From assembly GCA_963708515.1 (NCBI GenBank), contig CAVPSX010000018.1, positions 1 to 64,000 of the forward strand: DNA of 64,000 nucleotides, read 5' to 3'. The DNA comes from JAPLJM01 sp963708515 (GTDB lineage Bacteria > Desulfobacterota > Syntrophia > Syntrophales > Fen-1087). Shown here piece by piece: positions 54,846 through 63,775 of this stretch (the stretch's first letter is position 1; the number at the start of each line of letters is the position of its first letter). The position numbers and the translations under genes were made by a program. The notes beneath the pieces are model-generated. The model saw nothing but the letters and a program-made list of their open reading frames with translations. It made no database searches and was not told the DNA's origin.

Positions 54846-56039
54846 TTATCTTGCTTTCAGATATAGATTATACACGTCGTCCTCTTCCAGGAGCGGGGAT
54901 TGTAGGAAATCTGGGAATCCCCCATGGCGAGATCGATCAAGGGGCTGGAGGGCTTCACGGTCCTCGGGAACGCCGAAATCCTTCAGGGTCTGTGTCAGAC
55001 CCACCGCTTTCTGCAGGTCCTTCACCGCCTGAACGGCGGCCCGGGCGGCTTGCTCGAGTCGTCAGTTTATCAACGTTAACCCCCATGGCGTCTGCGATCA
55101 GCACAAAGCGGTCCGGGGTTTCTTCCAGATTGTATTCCATCACATGGGGCAGCATGATGCTGTTGGCCAGGCCATGGGGAATCCCATAAAGGCCGCCGAG
55201 GGAGTGGGCCGTCGCATGGACGCCGCCGGTAAGTGTTGATAAAGGACATGCCGGCCATCGTGCTGGCGATCAGCAGGTGGCCCCTCGCGTCGACATTCTC
55301 CGGGTTTTTCATGACCTCGGGGAGATATTTGGTAATCAGCCGGATGGCGTGCAGCCCAATCCATCGGAAATGGGATTTGCGCTGATTTTGGTAATGGCCT
55401 CGATGGCGTGCGTCAGGGCGTCCATGGCCGTGAAGGCCGTGATCTTCGGGGGCAGCTTCACGCGTCAGTTCCGGATCCAGCATGGCGATGTCCGGATTGC
55501 AATAGGGATGGGCGAGGCCATCTTCTCCTTGGCTTTTTCGTCCAGAACGACCATGGCAAGGTCACTTCAGCGCCGGTTCCCGCTGTCGTGGGAAAAGCGA
55601 TATGCGGCGGCAGAAGCTTGGCCCCCTCAAACAGTCCCGCCTGTTCCGCGAGCGGCATAAAATCTTCATGGCCGCCGCCGATCATGATATTGATGGCCTT
55701 GGCCGTATCCATGACGCTGCCGCCCCCCACGACGACCATGCAGTCGGCGCCGCATTTCCGGTAAAAGGCCGCCCCTTCGTTGATCAGGTCGATGCGGGCG
55801 TCCTGAACGATCTTGTCATAGACACCGACCAGCTCCAGGTTGGAAGCCTTGATCGCCTCGATGACCATGCTGGCCACGCCGGCCTGGACAAGGCCCTTGT
55901 CGGTGTAGAGGACCACCTTTGTGCCGCCGAGCTTTTCCATTTCAAAACCCAGTTCTTCCCGTAAACCGGCCTTGTACATGACTCTCGGCCGGTTTGACCA
56001 CGTGAAGAACGGCTCAAACGAGATGTCCGGATACTTCAT
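54846..56039 (-). pseudogene. Iron-containing alcohol dehydrogenase, several frameshifts
   Basis: The N-terminal 160 residues are clean (56039 to about 55560: VVGGGSVMDTAKAINIM, then FPTTAGTGAEVT), as in group III alcohol dehydrogenases. After that the reading frame changes at least four times: PDIAMLDPELT, then AIRLITKYLPEVMKNPENV with ASTMAGMSFINT, then a third piece ending VMEYNLEETPDRFVLIADAMG, and a last piece ending DDVYNLYLKAR at 54846. The conserved His-rich metal site falls in the broken part. It is either a pseudogene or a badly assembled stretch. It would have oxidised an alcohol for the neighbouring AOR. Confidence 0.75.
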
Positions 56040-56160
56040 ACTAACCCCCTTTCCTGCCTTGATAATTTTAAGAATCTTTTCCTATTCTAAATACATCCCC
56101 TTCTCCGTAGCGTTTTTTCTTATAGCCTGTCCGCATGCTAAAATCCAGTCGAAAAAAAAT

Positions 56161-57789
56161 TCACCCCAGGATCGCCTTCAGGTCCTCTTCGGGCGTTGTA
56201 ATGGGCTTGATGTTGAATTTCTCGACGAGCACCTGAAGCACGTTCGGTGTGATAAAGGCCGGAAGCGACGGTCCCAGACGGATATCCCGGATGCCCAGCG
56301 CAAGCAGGGTCAGCAGGATGGCCACGGCTTTCTGTTCATACCAGGATAATACCATCGACAGCGGCAGGTCGTTCACACCGACGCCGAAGGCCTCGGACAG
56401 GGCAACGGCAATCTGAATGGCCGAATAGGCGTCATTGCACTGACCGATGTCCAACAGCCTTGGAATGCCGTCGATATCTCCCAGATCCTGATCGAAGAAA
56501 CGGAACTTGCCGCAGGCCAGCGTGAGCACGATGCAGTCCCTGGGGACCATTTCCACAAAGCGGCTGTAGTAATTGCGGCCGGGCTTGGCGCCGTCGCAGC
56601 CGGCAACAAGGAAAAAATGGCGGATCTGTCCGCTTTTCACGGCTTCGATCACTTGTCCGGCAACGCCCAGAACGGCATTTCGGGCAAAACCCGTCATGAC
56701 CGTCCCGCCATTGGTGTCCTCGGCAAAACCCTCCAGGGAAAGCGCCTTATCGATGACGGGCGTAAAATCGTAGCCGTCGATATGGGGCACGCCGGGCCAG
56801 CCGACTGCGCCCGCCGTAAAGATCCGTTCCTGGTAGGCGACATGCGGCCTCCGGATGCAGTTGGTCGTCATGAGAATCGCACCGGGAAAAGCGCTGAACT
56901 CGCCGTGCTGATTCTGCCATGCCGTTCCATAATGGCCGTAGAAATGGGGATGCCGCTTGAGCTCAGGGTAACCGTGACAGGGCAGCATCTCGCCGTGCGT
57001 ATAGACGGTGATACCCCTGCCGGCGGTCTGCTTGAGCAGTTCCGCCAGATCTTTGAGGTCGTGGCCGGATACGAGGATGGCCTTTCCCTTTTTCACACCC
57101 AGCGGAACGGCCGTCGGCACAGGATGGCCGTAAGTTCCCGTATTCCCGGCATCGAGCAGCTCCATAGCTTTCAGATTGACTTCTCCGCACTTGAGGACCA
57201 GTTCAATGGCTCTGTCGATGTTCATGGTCTTGTCTGCCAGGGCGGCCAGCCCCTCCTGAAGAAAGGCATAAACCTCCCGACTTTCCTGACCCAGGATCAA
57301 GGCGTGATCGGCGTAAGCGGCGACTCCTTTGAGTCCGAACAGCAGCGTGTGCTTGAGGGACAGGATATCGGCGTCAGCCGCCGGAATGGATTGGAGGCCC
57401 GCCTTCTCCCCCTGGGCGACCAGCCCTTCCAGATCAGTGGCCGGTTGAAACCGGAGGGCTTCGTGACGGACATCCATCGGATAGGCCGTGCCTGCGGTCT
57501 CTGCGATCAATTTGTCGCGCCAGGCGACCGCTTGCCCGATCATCGGCATAAAACGCTCCGGATCAAAATTGACATTGGTTAACGTTGAAAAAAGGGCCTT
57601 GCAGACAAAAACATTGGCGTCGCGCTGATCGATCCCCGCCCTGCGGGCCGCAACCGCTGCCATGGAAAGACCTTCGAGACCGTAGATCAACAGATCATGA
57701 AGCGCCGCCACTTCCGGTTTTTTGCCGCAAACGCCTGATTTATCACAGCCTGTTCCTTTTGCCGTCTGCTCACATTGATAACAAAACAT
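56161..57789 (-). CDS. hcp: Hybrid cluster protein (hydroxylamine reductase)
   Basis: A 542-residue class I hybrid cluster protein of strict anaerobes. The N-terminal proximal cluster ligands are in CYQCEQTAKGTGC with a fourth Cys five residues on; hybrid-cluster ligands appear in TTNCIRRP, GCDGAKPGRNYY and LACGKFRF. It reduces NO or hydroxylamine and protects against nitrosative stress. AAGGAG precedes the ATG. A class II FNR/CRP-like promoter lies about 150 bp upstream. Confidence 0.93.
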   Translation of the reverse strand: MFCYQCEQTAKGTGCDKSGVCGKKPEVAALHDLLIYGLEGLSMAAVAARRAGIDQRDANVFVCKALFSTLTNVNFDPERFMPMIGQAVAWRDKLIAETAGTAYPMDVRHEALRFQPATDLEGLVAQGEKAGLQSIPAADADILSLKHTLLFGLKGVAAYADHALILGQESREVYAFLQEGLAALADKTMNIDRAIELVLKCGEVNLKAMELLDAGNTGTYGHPVPTAVPLGVKKGKAILVSGHDLKDLAELLKQTAGRGITVYTHGEMLPCHGYPELKRHPHFYGHYGTAWQNQHGEFSAFPGAILMTTNCIRRPHVAYQERIFTAGAVGWPGVPHIDGYDFTPVIDKALSLEGFAEDTNGGTVMTGFARNAVLGVAGQVIEAVKSGQIRHFFLVAGCDGAKPGRNYYSRFVEMVPRDCIVLTLACGKFRFFDQDLGDIDGIPRLLDIGQCNDAYSAIQIAVALSEAFGVGVNDLPLSMVLSWYEQKAVAILLTLLALGIRDIRLGPSLPAFITPNVLQVLVEKFNIKPITTPEEDLKAILG

Positions 57790-57911
57790 CTTGATGCTCC
57801 TTCCTGAAATTCGTTGGGCCTCGCCGGAAATAAATCACCACCGCCGGTGAAAACGTTCTGCGAGGTCGTCATGGGTGGGCCGAACCCGTGCTCAACCCCT
57901 TTATTGAGGCC

Positions 57912-57954
57912 AGGATACCAGGCTTCAGAAAGATACGCCTTGATTTAAGTCAAG
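57912..57954 (-). promoter_or_regulatory. Class II FNR/CRP-type promoter for hcp
   Basis: CTTGATTTAAGTCAAG (57939-57954) matches the TTGAT-N4-ATCAA box with one mismatch. On the minus strand TATCCT (57917-57912) is centred 32 bp downstream of the box centre, exactly the geometry that puts the box at -41.5. An FNR, DNR or HcpR-like activator is the likely partner. This leaves a leader of about 115 nt. Confidence 0.6.
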
Positions 57955-58011
57955 AAAACATCGGGATATCCAAAGAGAAGGGTCATGATGAACGGATTTG
58001 CGCGTCAATGA

Positions 58012-58040
58012 ACCTCCCCCTACAGCAAGTTGGGGGAGGT
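58012..58040. terminator. Hairpin upstream of hcp
   Basis: ACCTCCCCC pairs perfectly with GGGGGAGGT around an 11-nt loop. There is no T-run; it may terminate the cytidylate-kinase-like transcript or block read-through into hcp. Confidence 0.4.
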
Positions 58041-58218
58041 ATCCAAGGCAGCAAAGAACGAGGTAAGTTTTAGGGAATTTACCCTGATAAATTAAAGAAA
58101 ACGTGACTCCGGAGGCGCATGATGATGATCGTGTCTTTCTCCTGTCTGCCTTTCTCTTTTCGATCTTTGTTGCCTGGCGTCGAGATCGTCGTTCATGACG
58201 GCGTCGATCCGGGGCCTC

Positions 58219-59097
58219 CTAATCCTTTTTGATCGTTCCCCTGAATGCCGCTTTGATCGCTTCGGCCCCGCCATCGATCGTCACAGCTCCCGTATTGATG
58301 ACGATGTCGTAGTAGCCGGGATCAGCAACATCGGCGTTGAAATGTTTACGAACGAATGCCTTTTGGTCATTTTCTTTCTTTACCACGTATTGTTCCGCCT
58401 GCGCCTTTTCAATCTTCCGGTCTTCCATGACATGTTTGATACGGCACTCCAGGGGGGCAATGATCCGTACACGGAATGTTCCCGCCTGCGGCAGGATAAA
58501 ATTGGCGCCTCTGCCGACAATGATGGCATTACCGTATCTCCCCACGGTCGCGATGACCTTGGTCAGATGTTGCAGGTACTCGTCCGGCCAGAGATGTCGG
58601 TCCCTGAAGAAGGTGTTGAGCAAGGTGTCCCGCAGGGTCACTTCCTTTTCATCGAGGGATTCGATGACTTTCCGGCTCATCCGGGCGCTTTCGGCAACAT
58701 GCTGGATGATCTGGCCGCCTATGAGATCCATGGACAGGTCTCTTGAAAGTTTTCTGGCGATTTCGCTGCCGCCGCTGCCGGGTTCGCGAGAGATGGTGAT
58801 GACCGGACCGCCCTTGACCTTCTCCATTTCCAGGCCGTAATCAAAAACATCCAGGCCATCCCCCTCCCCCTCCCCGATCCGCGTGCGCCATTTCTTCAAC
58901 TGCTGATCAACCATCCGGTCCATCGTTGTCTTTTCGTCTTCCGCGCCGTTGACCGGAAGTTCCTTGATCGACAGGTCCCTTGTGTAATCGGGACAATTGA
59001 CGTTGAGGAAAGAGTCTGTCGATATTCTGTATCTTTTCTGGCAGTCCCTTCGCCAGGCGCAGATGCCGCAGATTCGTCTGTCTATTGCCATGATCAT
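58219..59097 (-). CDS. Cytidylate-kinase-like protein with Cys-rich N-terminus
   Basis: A 292-residue protein. Residues ~95-290 resemble the cytidylate kinase-like family (PF13189, from memory): P-loop variant ISREPGSGGSEIARKLSRDL, GRGANFILPQ, RVRIIAPLECRI. The first 40 residues hold CGICAWRRDC and a further Cys (NCPD), a possible metal or Fe-S site not found in housekeeping Cmk. Such proteins are common in delta-proteobacteria and their substrate is unknown. It follows the ATPase operon on the same strand after 63 bp. Confidence 0.75.
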   Translation of the reverse strand: MIMAIDRRICGICAWRRDCQKRYRISTDSFLNVNCPDYTRDLSIKELPVNGAEDEKTTMDRMVDQQLKKWRTRIGEGEGDGLDVFDYGLEMEKVKGGPVITISREPGSGGSEIARKLSRDLSMDLIGGQIIQHVAESARMSRKVIESLDEKEVTLRDTLLNTFFRDRHLWPDEYLQHLTKVIATVGRYGNAIIVGRGANFILPQAGTFRVRIIAPLECRIKHVMEDRKIEKAQAEQYVVKKENDQKAFVRKHFNADVADPGYYDIVINTGAVTIDGGAEAIKAAFRGTIKKD

Positions 59098-59160
59098 ACC
59101 CCCCTCTCTTATTGTACTAAGCCCCGAGAGCCGCGGCTGAACTCCGACCGGCTGACTTCA

Positions 59161-60051
59161 TCAGGCTCTCGACTCCTTCAAAACTTCGAAACCGGCCACA
59201 ATATCCAGCAGTTCTTCCGTGATGGTCATCTGACGCTGCCGGTGGAACTGGACGTGCAACTCCTCGAGGCGTTCTTCGATATTCTTCTCCGCGTTCTGCA
59301 TGGCGGCCAGCCGGCTGGCGTTTTCACTGGCCAGGGAATTGGCAAAAGCCCGGTAAACGGAAACAAACAGGTATTCCCGGATCATGGACCGGAAGAGGCG
59401 CTCCCAGTCCATGTTAAACAGGGGCAGCGTCCGGGACTCCCACTTCTTTTTCTGCAGATCGGCCAGCCATATCTTATCCACGGGCAGCAGTTTGAGTGTC
59501 CGGGGACGGTAAATCGCACCGGAGAGATACTCGTTGTAAAAAAGAACCATGTTTTCCACGGAACGCTTGAACCGCCAGTCTTCGAGAAGCAGGGTGATAT
59601 CCTGGACCATGGCCGTGATGCCCGCCGTCGAACCCGGCTGGGTCAGGATTTCGAAGACGTTCTCTCCCGTGTCGTTGAGGATATCGGCTGCCTTCATTCC
59701 AACGACGATGAAAAACCGGTCTTCTTTTTTGAATTCCGTCCTGTCCAGCTCTGCGACGGCATGCTGGGCAATAAGATTGTTGAACTGGCCGCAGAGCCCC
59801 TGGTCCGTGCCGAAGACAATCGCCCCCAGTTGCTTCTTGGCGCGCTGTCGCGCCGGTTCGGGGGCACCCCGACGGTCTTTCAGGACGATCTGCAGGCCCA
59901 GCTCGACAGTCCGGTTGTAATCGGCAAGGGATTCGACGGACCGCTGGTACTGGCGGATACTGACGGCGGCCAGGGCCTTCATGGTCTTCACGACGCCGAG
60001 GAGATCCTGAGCGCTCTTTATCGTTCGTTTCAGGGATTCAGGGGTTTGCAC
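59161..60051 (-). CDS. atpG: F-type ATP synthase gamma subunit (N-ATPase)
   Basis: A 296-residue central-stalk subunit. N-terminal helix LKRTIKSAQDLLGVVKTMKA, FGTDQGLCGQFN, and C-terminal RLAAMQNAEKNIEERLEELH are typical. It overlaps atpA by 14 bp. Divergent from housekeeping F1 gamma, as usual for N-ATPases. Confidence 0.88.
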   Translation of the reverse strand: MQTPESLKRTIKSAQDLLGVVKTMKALAAVSIRQYQRSVESLADYNRTVELGLQIVLKDRRGAPEPARQRAKKQLGAIVFGTDQGLCGQFNNLIAQHAVAELDRTEFKKEDRFFIVVGMKAADILNDTGENVFEILTQPGSTAGITAMVQDITLLLEDWRFKRSVENMVLFYNEYLSGAIYRPRTLKLLPVDKIWLADLQKKKWESRTLPLFNMDWERLFRSMIREYLFVSVYRAFANSLASENASRLAAMQNAEKNIEERLEELHVQFHRQRQMTITEELLDIVAGFEVLKESRA

Positions 60052-61597
60052 GGTGGGGCTCCTTCAGGAAACGGGCAGCCGTATCCCTGGCGATGCCGAC
60101 AATCGTTTCCCGGTCCGCATCGTCAAGTTTATTTCCCCCGCTGATGCGGGAGCAGAAACCGCGCTGGTTCTCCGCCACGTTCTTGCGCAGCGATTCTTCG
60201 GCCGCCCGGATGTCTTCAATGGCGACGGCGTCGAAGTTTCCCGTGGTGACCGCCAGCAGGCCCGCAATCTGCTCCGCCACGGGGATCGGCTTGTACTGGG
60301 GCTGCTTGAGGATTTCCCGGACGCGCCAGCCGCGCTCGAGAACCTTCCGCGTCGCCTCATCGAGACGTGTGCCGAACCGCGAAAATGTCTCCAGCTCCTC
60401 GAACTGGGAGTGGGAGATCCGCAGATCCCCTGCCACGGCACGAAAGGCCGGGAGCTGGGCCTTGCCACCCACGCGCGAGACCGATTTTCCCACATCCACG
60501 GCGGGGAGAATGCCCTTCTGGTACAGGCGCGGAGAGAGATAGAGCTGCCCGTCCGTAATGGAGATCAGATTGGTCGGGATATATCCCGAAATATCCTGAG
60601 CCTCCGTTTCCACGATGGGCAGCGACGTCAAAGAGCCGCCGCCGTGCTCTTTGCGCATATGGGTCGAGCGCTCGAGCAGGCGGGAATGGATGTAGAAGAT
60701 GTCTCCGGGGAAGGCCTCCCGTCCCGGCGGCCGCCGCAGCAGCAGCGAGAGTTCGCGGTAGGCGCGCGCGTGAGAGGTGAGATCGTCATAGATGATCAGG
60801 ATGTCGCGCCCATCGGCCATGAAGTATTCGCCTATGGAGGTGGCGGCATAGGGAGCGATGAACTGCAGGCCCGGCGCATCGTCTCCCGTGGCGGCGACGA
60901 CAATGACGTAATCCATGGCTTTGTACTGCTTGAGGTCGGCGATGACCTTGGCGACGTCTGAGGCTTTCTTGCCGATGGTGCAATAGATGCACAGGACGTC
61001 TTTGTCGGCCTGGTTGATGATGGCGTCCATGGCAATGGCCGTCTTGCCTGTCTGCCGGTCGCCGACGATGAGCTCCCGCTGGCCCCGGCCGATTGGGAAC
61101 AGGGCGTCGATCACCTTGATGCCTGTCTGGAGCGGCGTCGTGACGGGATCTCTCGACATGACCGCCGGCGCCTCACGTTCGACGGGCAGGCGTTTCACGG
61201 TCCGGATTTCGCCGCGGTCATCGAGAGGAACGCCCAAGGCGTCCACGACGCGGCCGATGAGGCCTTCCCCGACGGGGACGTCAAGCACCCTGCCCGTGCG
61301 CCGCACTTCCGCGCCCGCCCGCAGGTCGCCCGTGGGCCCCAGCAGGATCACGCCGATTTCCTGGGGATCGATATTGAAGGTTAGTCCCTGGAGGTTTTGA
61401 GGAAAAAGAACCAGCTCGTCGGCCCGGATGCTGGGCAGCCCTTCGACCCGGACGATGCCGTATCCGACATAGGAAACGACTCCCACCTCGCGCTCCCGCA
61501 GTTCGGCCTCCTGCCGGGCCAGAACATCGTCGAGCGTCCGGAAGGTGCCGTCAAGCAACGCCTTCAATTCATTCTTTTCTGCCGCTTCACCCTTCAT
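60038..61597 (-). CDS. atpA: F-type ATP synthase alpha subunit (N-ATPase)
   Basis: A 519-residue non-catalytic nucleotide-binding subunit. P-loop GDRQTGKTA, IIYDDLTSHARAYRELSLLL and GYIPTNLISITDGQ are conserved. The N-terminus is shorter than in housekeeping alpha and the C-terminus ends in a charged tail. Overlaps atpF by 11 bp. Part of atpQ-R-B-E-F-A-G, in which separate delta and (in this window) beta and epsilon genes are absent. Confidence 0.92.
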   Translation of the reverse strand: MKGEAAEKNELKALLDGTFRTLDDVLARQEAELREREVGVVSYVGYGIVRVEGLPSIRADELVLFPQNLQGLTFNIDPQEIGVILLGPTGDLRAGAEVRRTGRVLDVPVGEGLIGRVVDALGVPLDDRGEIRTVKRLPVEREAPAVMSRDPVTTPLQTGIKVIDALFPIGRGQRELIVGDRQTGKTAIAMDAIINQADKDVLCIYCTIGKKASDVAKVIADLKQYKAMDYVIVVAATGDDAPGLQFIAPYAATSIGEYFMADGRDILIIYDDLTSHARAYRELSLLLRRPPGREAFPGDIFYIHSRLLERSTHMRKEHGGGSLTSLPIVETEAQDISGYIPTNLISITDGQLYLSPRLYQKGILPAVDVGKSVSRVGGKAQLPAFRAVAGDLRISHSQFEELETFSRFGTRLDEATRKVLERGWRVREILKQPQYKPIPVAEQIAGLLAVTTGNFDAVAIEDIRAAEESLRKNVAENQRGFCSRISGGNKLDDADRETIVGIARDTAARFLKEPHRANP

Positions 61598-62384
61598 GAT
61601 GGTCTCCTTCTTTCGCCTGCTTCCAATCCTGGGCCTCTCCGTACAGGGCCGAATAGAATCTTTCCTCGAGGCTGTCGAGATAGTCCTTGATGCTCCAGGC
61701 TATCTTGTGGCCGCCCGACCGCAACTCGCATCCGGACAGGATATCGTCCGACTTTTCGTAGGCGATCTCGACGACACCCGGAAAGAAACGGCGCAGAACG
61801 TCGTCGAGCCTGGCCTGCGTCGCCGGTAGAATCTCAAAGGCGCAGGAAATAACGATAACGCCGTTTTCGGCAGGCCCCTGAAATTTTTTCCGCTCCTGCT
61901 CGTCCAGGGCCTCGATGCGTTCCATGAGGACTTCCACGATCCGCTCATCGAGGTCGAGGCCGGCCAGATCTTTCAGGACGCGCCGGCTCACGGCGTAAAC
62001 CTGATGGCCCGCCAGGCGTCGCAGCTCCTGGAGAAAGTTCGCCCGTTCGGACCGTAGGGCCTCCATCCACCGGGCCTTGAGAAAGTCCACCTCTTCACGG
62101 GCCTTTTCGAGGAGTTGTCCCTGATAGGCCTCCGCATCCTGGCGGCCCTTATTGAGCATCTGCTCATAACCCGCCTCGATATCCCGGAGCATTTTTGTGT
62201 GGCTCTCTGCGGCCGCCTCGGCCTTCTGCCGGGATTTTTCGGCCTCCATAAAGACCGCGCCGATCTTTGCCTCCCGGGCGTCCATCGCCCCGATGATCCG
62301 CCCGAAGAGAAACTTCTTCAGCAGGAACATGAGGATCAGGAAGTTGACGATCTGGGAGAAAAAGACAAACCAGTCGATATGCAT
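61587..62384 (-). CDS. atpF: N-ATPase b/delta-type stator subunit
   Basis: A 265-residue subunit: one N-terminal membrane helix (FFSQIVNFLILMFLLKKFLF), a long charged coiled coil (residues 30-150), and a C-terminal part that replaces the delta subunit. The large size and lack of a separate atpH gene are known features of N-ATPase operons. Starts 5 bp after atpE. Confidence 0.85.
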   Translation of the reverse strand: MHIDWFVFFSQIVNFLILMFLLKKFLFGRIIGAMDAREAKIGAVFMEAEKSRQKAEAAAESHTKMLRDIEAGYEQMLNKGRQDAEAYQGQLLEKAREEVDFLKARWMEALRSERANFLQELRRLAGHQVYAVSRRVLKDLAGLDLDERIVEVLMERIEALDEQERKKFQGPAENGVIVISCAFEILPATQARLDDVLRRFFPGVVEIAYEKSDDILSGCELRSGGHKIAWSIKDYLDSLEERFYSALYGEAQDWKQAKEGDHHEG

Positions 62385-62388
62385 GGAA

Positions 62389-62667
62389 TCATCCTCCCGC
62401 TTTCTTGATGACGTAAGCCCAGAACGGATTGGCGAACACCAGAATCATGGAAATGACAAAGCAGTAGATGGCGATGGATTCCATCATGGCGAGGCCCACG
62501 AAAAGCGTTCTCGTCAATGAGTTGCGCTCGTCAGGTTGTTGCGCAATTGAACTTAAGGCGCCATGTATCGCCCGTCCCTGCCCGAGGGCCGGTCCGATAG
62601 AGCCTAAAGCCATACAGATACCCGCCGTAATAATCGATACCATTGCTACAATGCTCACGCTGTCCAT
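62389..62667 (-). CDS. atpE: F-type ATP synthase c subunit with Na+ signature
   Basis: A 92-residue two-helix hairpin. The ion-binding residues read Q30, E63, S64 and Y68, the same spacing as Q32, E65, S66 and Y70 of the Na+-translocating c ring of Ilyobacter. The loop is GQGRAIHGALSSIAQQPDE. It forms the rotor ring in the membrane and probably carries Na+. Confidence 0.92.
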   Translation of the reverse strand: MDSVSIVAMVSIITAGICMALGSIGPALGQGRAIHGALSSIAQQPDERNSLTRTLFVGLAMMESIAIYCFVISMILVFANPFWAYVIKKAGG

Positions 62668-62702
62668 AACTTGTTTTTTCCTCCCTTCATTGTTTGTTGG
62701 TT

Positions 62703-63425
62703 TCAGGTTGTTTTGTGCGCCTTGGGTTTATGTCCCGCACCTTCGTGTGATTGCGTGGCCGCTGCAATGTAAACCATTGTCAGTACCACGAAAATATAGG
62801 CCTGGAGGATCCCGATCAGAAGGCCCAATGCCTGCATAGCGACAGGAAAAAGCAGGGGCGTCACCGAAAGCAGGATGGCGATCACCTTTTCATGACTCAT
62901 CATGTTTCCAAAAAGCCGGACGGCCAGGGAGAGTGTCCTGGATATTTCGCCCATGACATGAAAAGGGAAAAAGATAAAGTTCGGGCGAAAATATTCCTTG
63001 AGATATTCGATAAGACCCTGTTTCGTAATGCCGAAAATCGGGACAGCGAAGAACACCACGATGGCCAGTGCCGACGTTGTTGTGAGGGACGAGGTCGGCG
63101 CGACGTAACCAGGAATGAAGGTCAGCAGGTTCGACAGAAGGATGAACAGAAACAGGGTACCGATAAAGGGAAAATAGGAATCCCCTCCCTCACCGACAAT
63201 TTCCTTGATCTCCGAACGAAGTGTGCTGACAATGACCTCCATGAGGTTCTGCCAGCGGGACATTTTGCGGTCCGACGACAGATTCCGCGTGATCGCCAGG
63301 GAACCGATGACCAGGATCGCCATGATGATCCATGTGTACACGAGTGTGGCGCTGATGGTGACAAAATGCCACGCGAAGAAAATGACCTGATCCGGACTGA
63401 TCTGATGGACGGCTACGACTTCCAT
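62703..63425 (-). CDS. atpB: F-type ATP synthase a subunit (N-ATPase)
   Basis: A 240-residue membrane subunit holding the ion half-channels. LSLAVRLFGNMMSHEKV contains the essential Arg; GDSYFPFIGTLFLFILLSNL and AYIFVVLTMVYIAAA flank it. The frame is open far upstream, but AGGAG lies 7 nt before the second ATG at 63425, giving the family-length start MEVVAVHQISPD. Overlaps atpR by 13 bp. Confidence 0.9.
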   Translation of the reverse strand: MEVVAVHQISPDQVIFFAWHFVTISATLVYTWIIMAILVIGSLAITRNLSSDRKMSRWQNLMEVIVSTLRSEIKEIVGEGGDSYFPFIGTLFLFILLSNLLTFIPGYVAPTSSLTTTSALAIVVFFAVPIFGITKQGLIEYLKEYFRPNFIFFPFHVMGEISRTLSLAVRLFGNMMSHEKVIAILLSVTPLLFPVAMQALGLLIGILQAYIFVVLTMVYIAAATQSHEGAGHKPKAHKTT

Positions 63426-63736
63426 GAGCATGCTCCTGTAGGCCGGGTCACCCGACCCGGCGACATTGGGATCCTGCCGAGGCTGCGGACCAGAACCGCC
63501 TTGACGATGAAAAATCCTGCAACGGCAGCGGCCATACGTTCCCATTGCCCGTCTGTCAGGATAAAAAACCCGCCTAAGGCAAAAATGGTCCGTGCTGCAA
63601 AGCTGGCGATCATGAGCCAATGCGGGTTCCTTGCCTCCGGGAGCCTGCGCACCGTCTCCCAGAGGCCGGAAAAATAGACCCAGCCGATCAGGCCACCGAG
63701 TGCGAAGGGAAATATAAGTGCGGATAAAGAAAACAT
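63413..63736 (-). CDS. atpR: N-ATPase accessory subunit AtpR
   Basis: A 107-residue membrane protein with three hydrophobic segments (LIFPFALGGLIGWVYFSGLW, ASFAARTIFALGGFFIL, AAAVAGFFIVKAVL). Its place between atpQ and atpB and its size identify it as AtpR, found only in N-ATPase operons. Its role is not settled; a part in ring assembly or ion specificity has been proposed. Confidence 0.82.
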   Translation of the reverse strand: MFSLSALIFPFALGGLIGWVYFSGLWETVRRLPEARNPHWLMIASFAARTIFALGGFFILTDGQWERMAAAVAGFFIVKAVLVRSLGRIPMSPGRVTRPTGACSWKS

Positions 63737-63775
63737 GCGCCGATCCTTTCACGCCATTGTCGAAACAACTGCAGG

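Larger units (their letters stand above)
57790..58218. other. Regulatory gap between two minus-strand genes
   Basis: About 430 bp with no gene. It contains the hcp promoter with an FNR-like box, a hairpin at 58012-58040, and C/T-rich sequence after the cytidylate-kinase-like gene. Confidence 0.6.
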
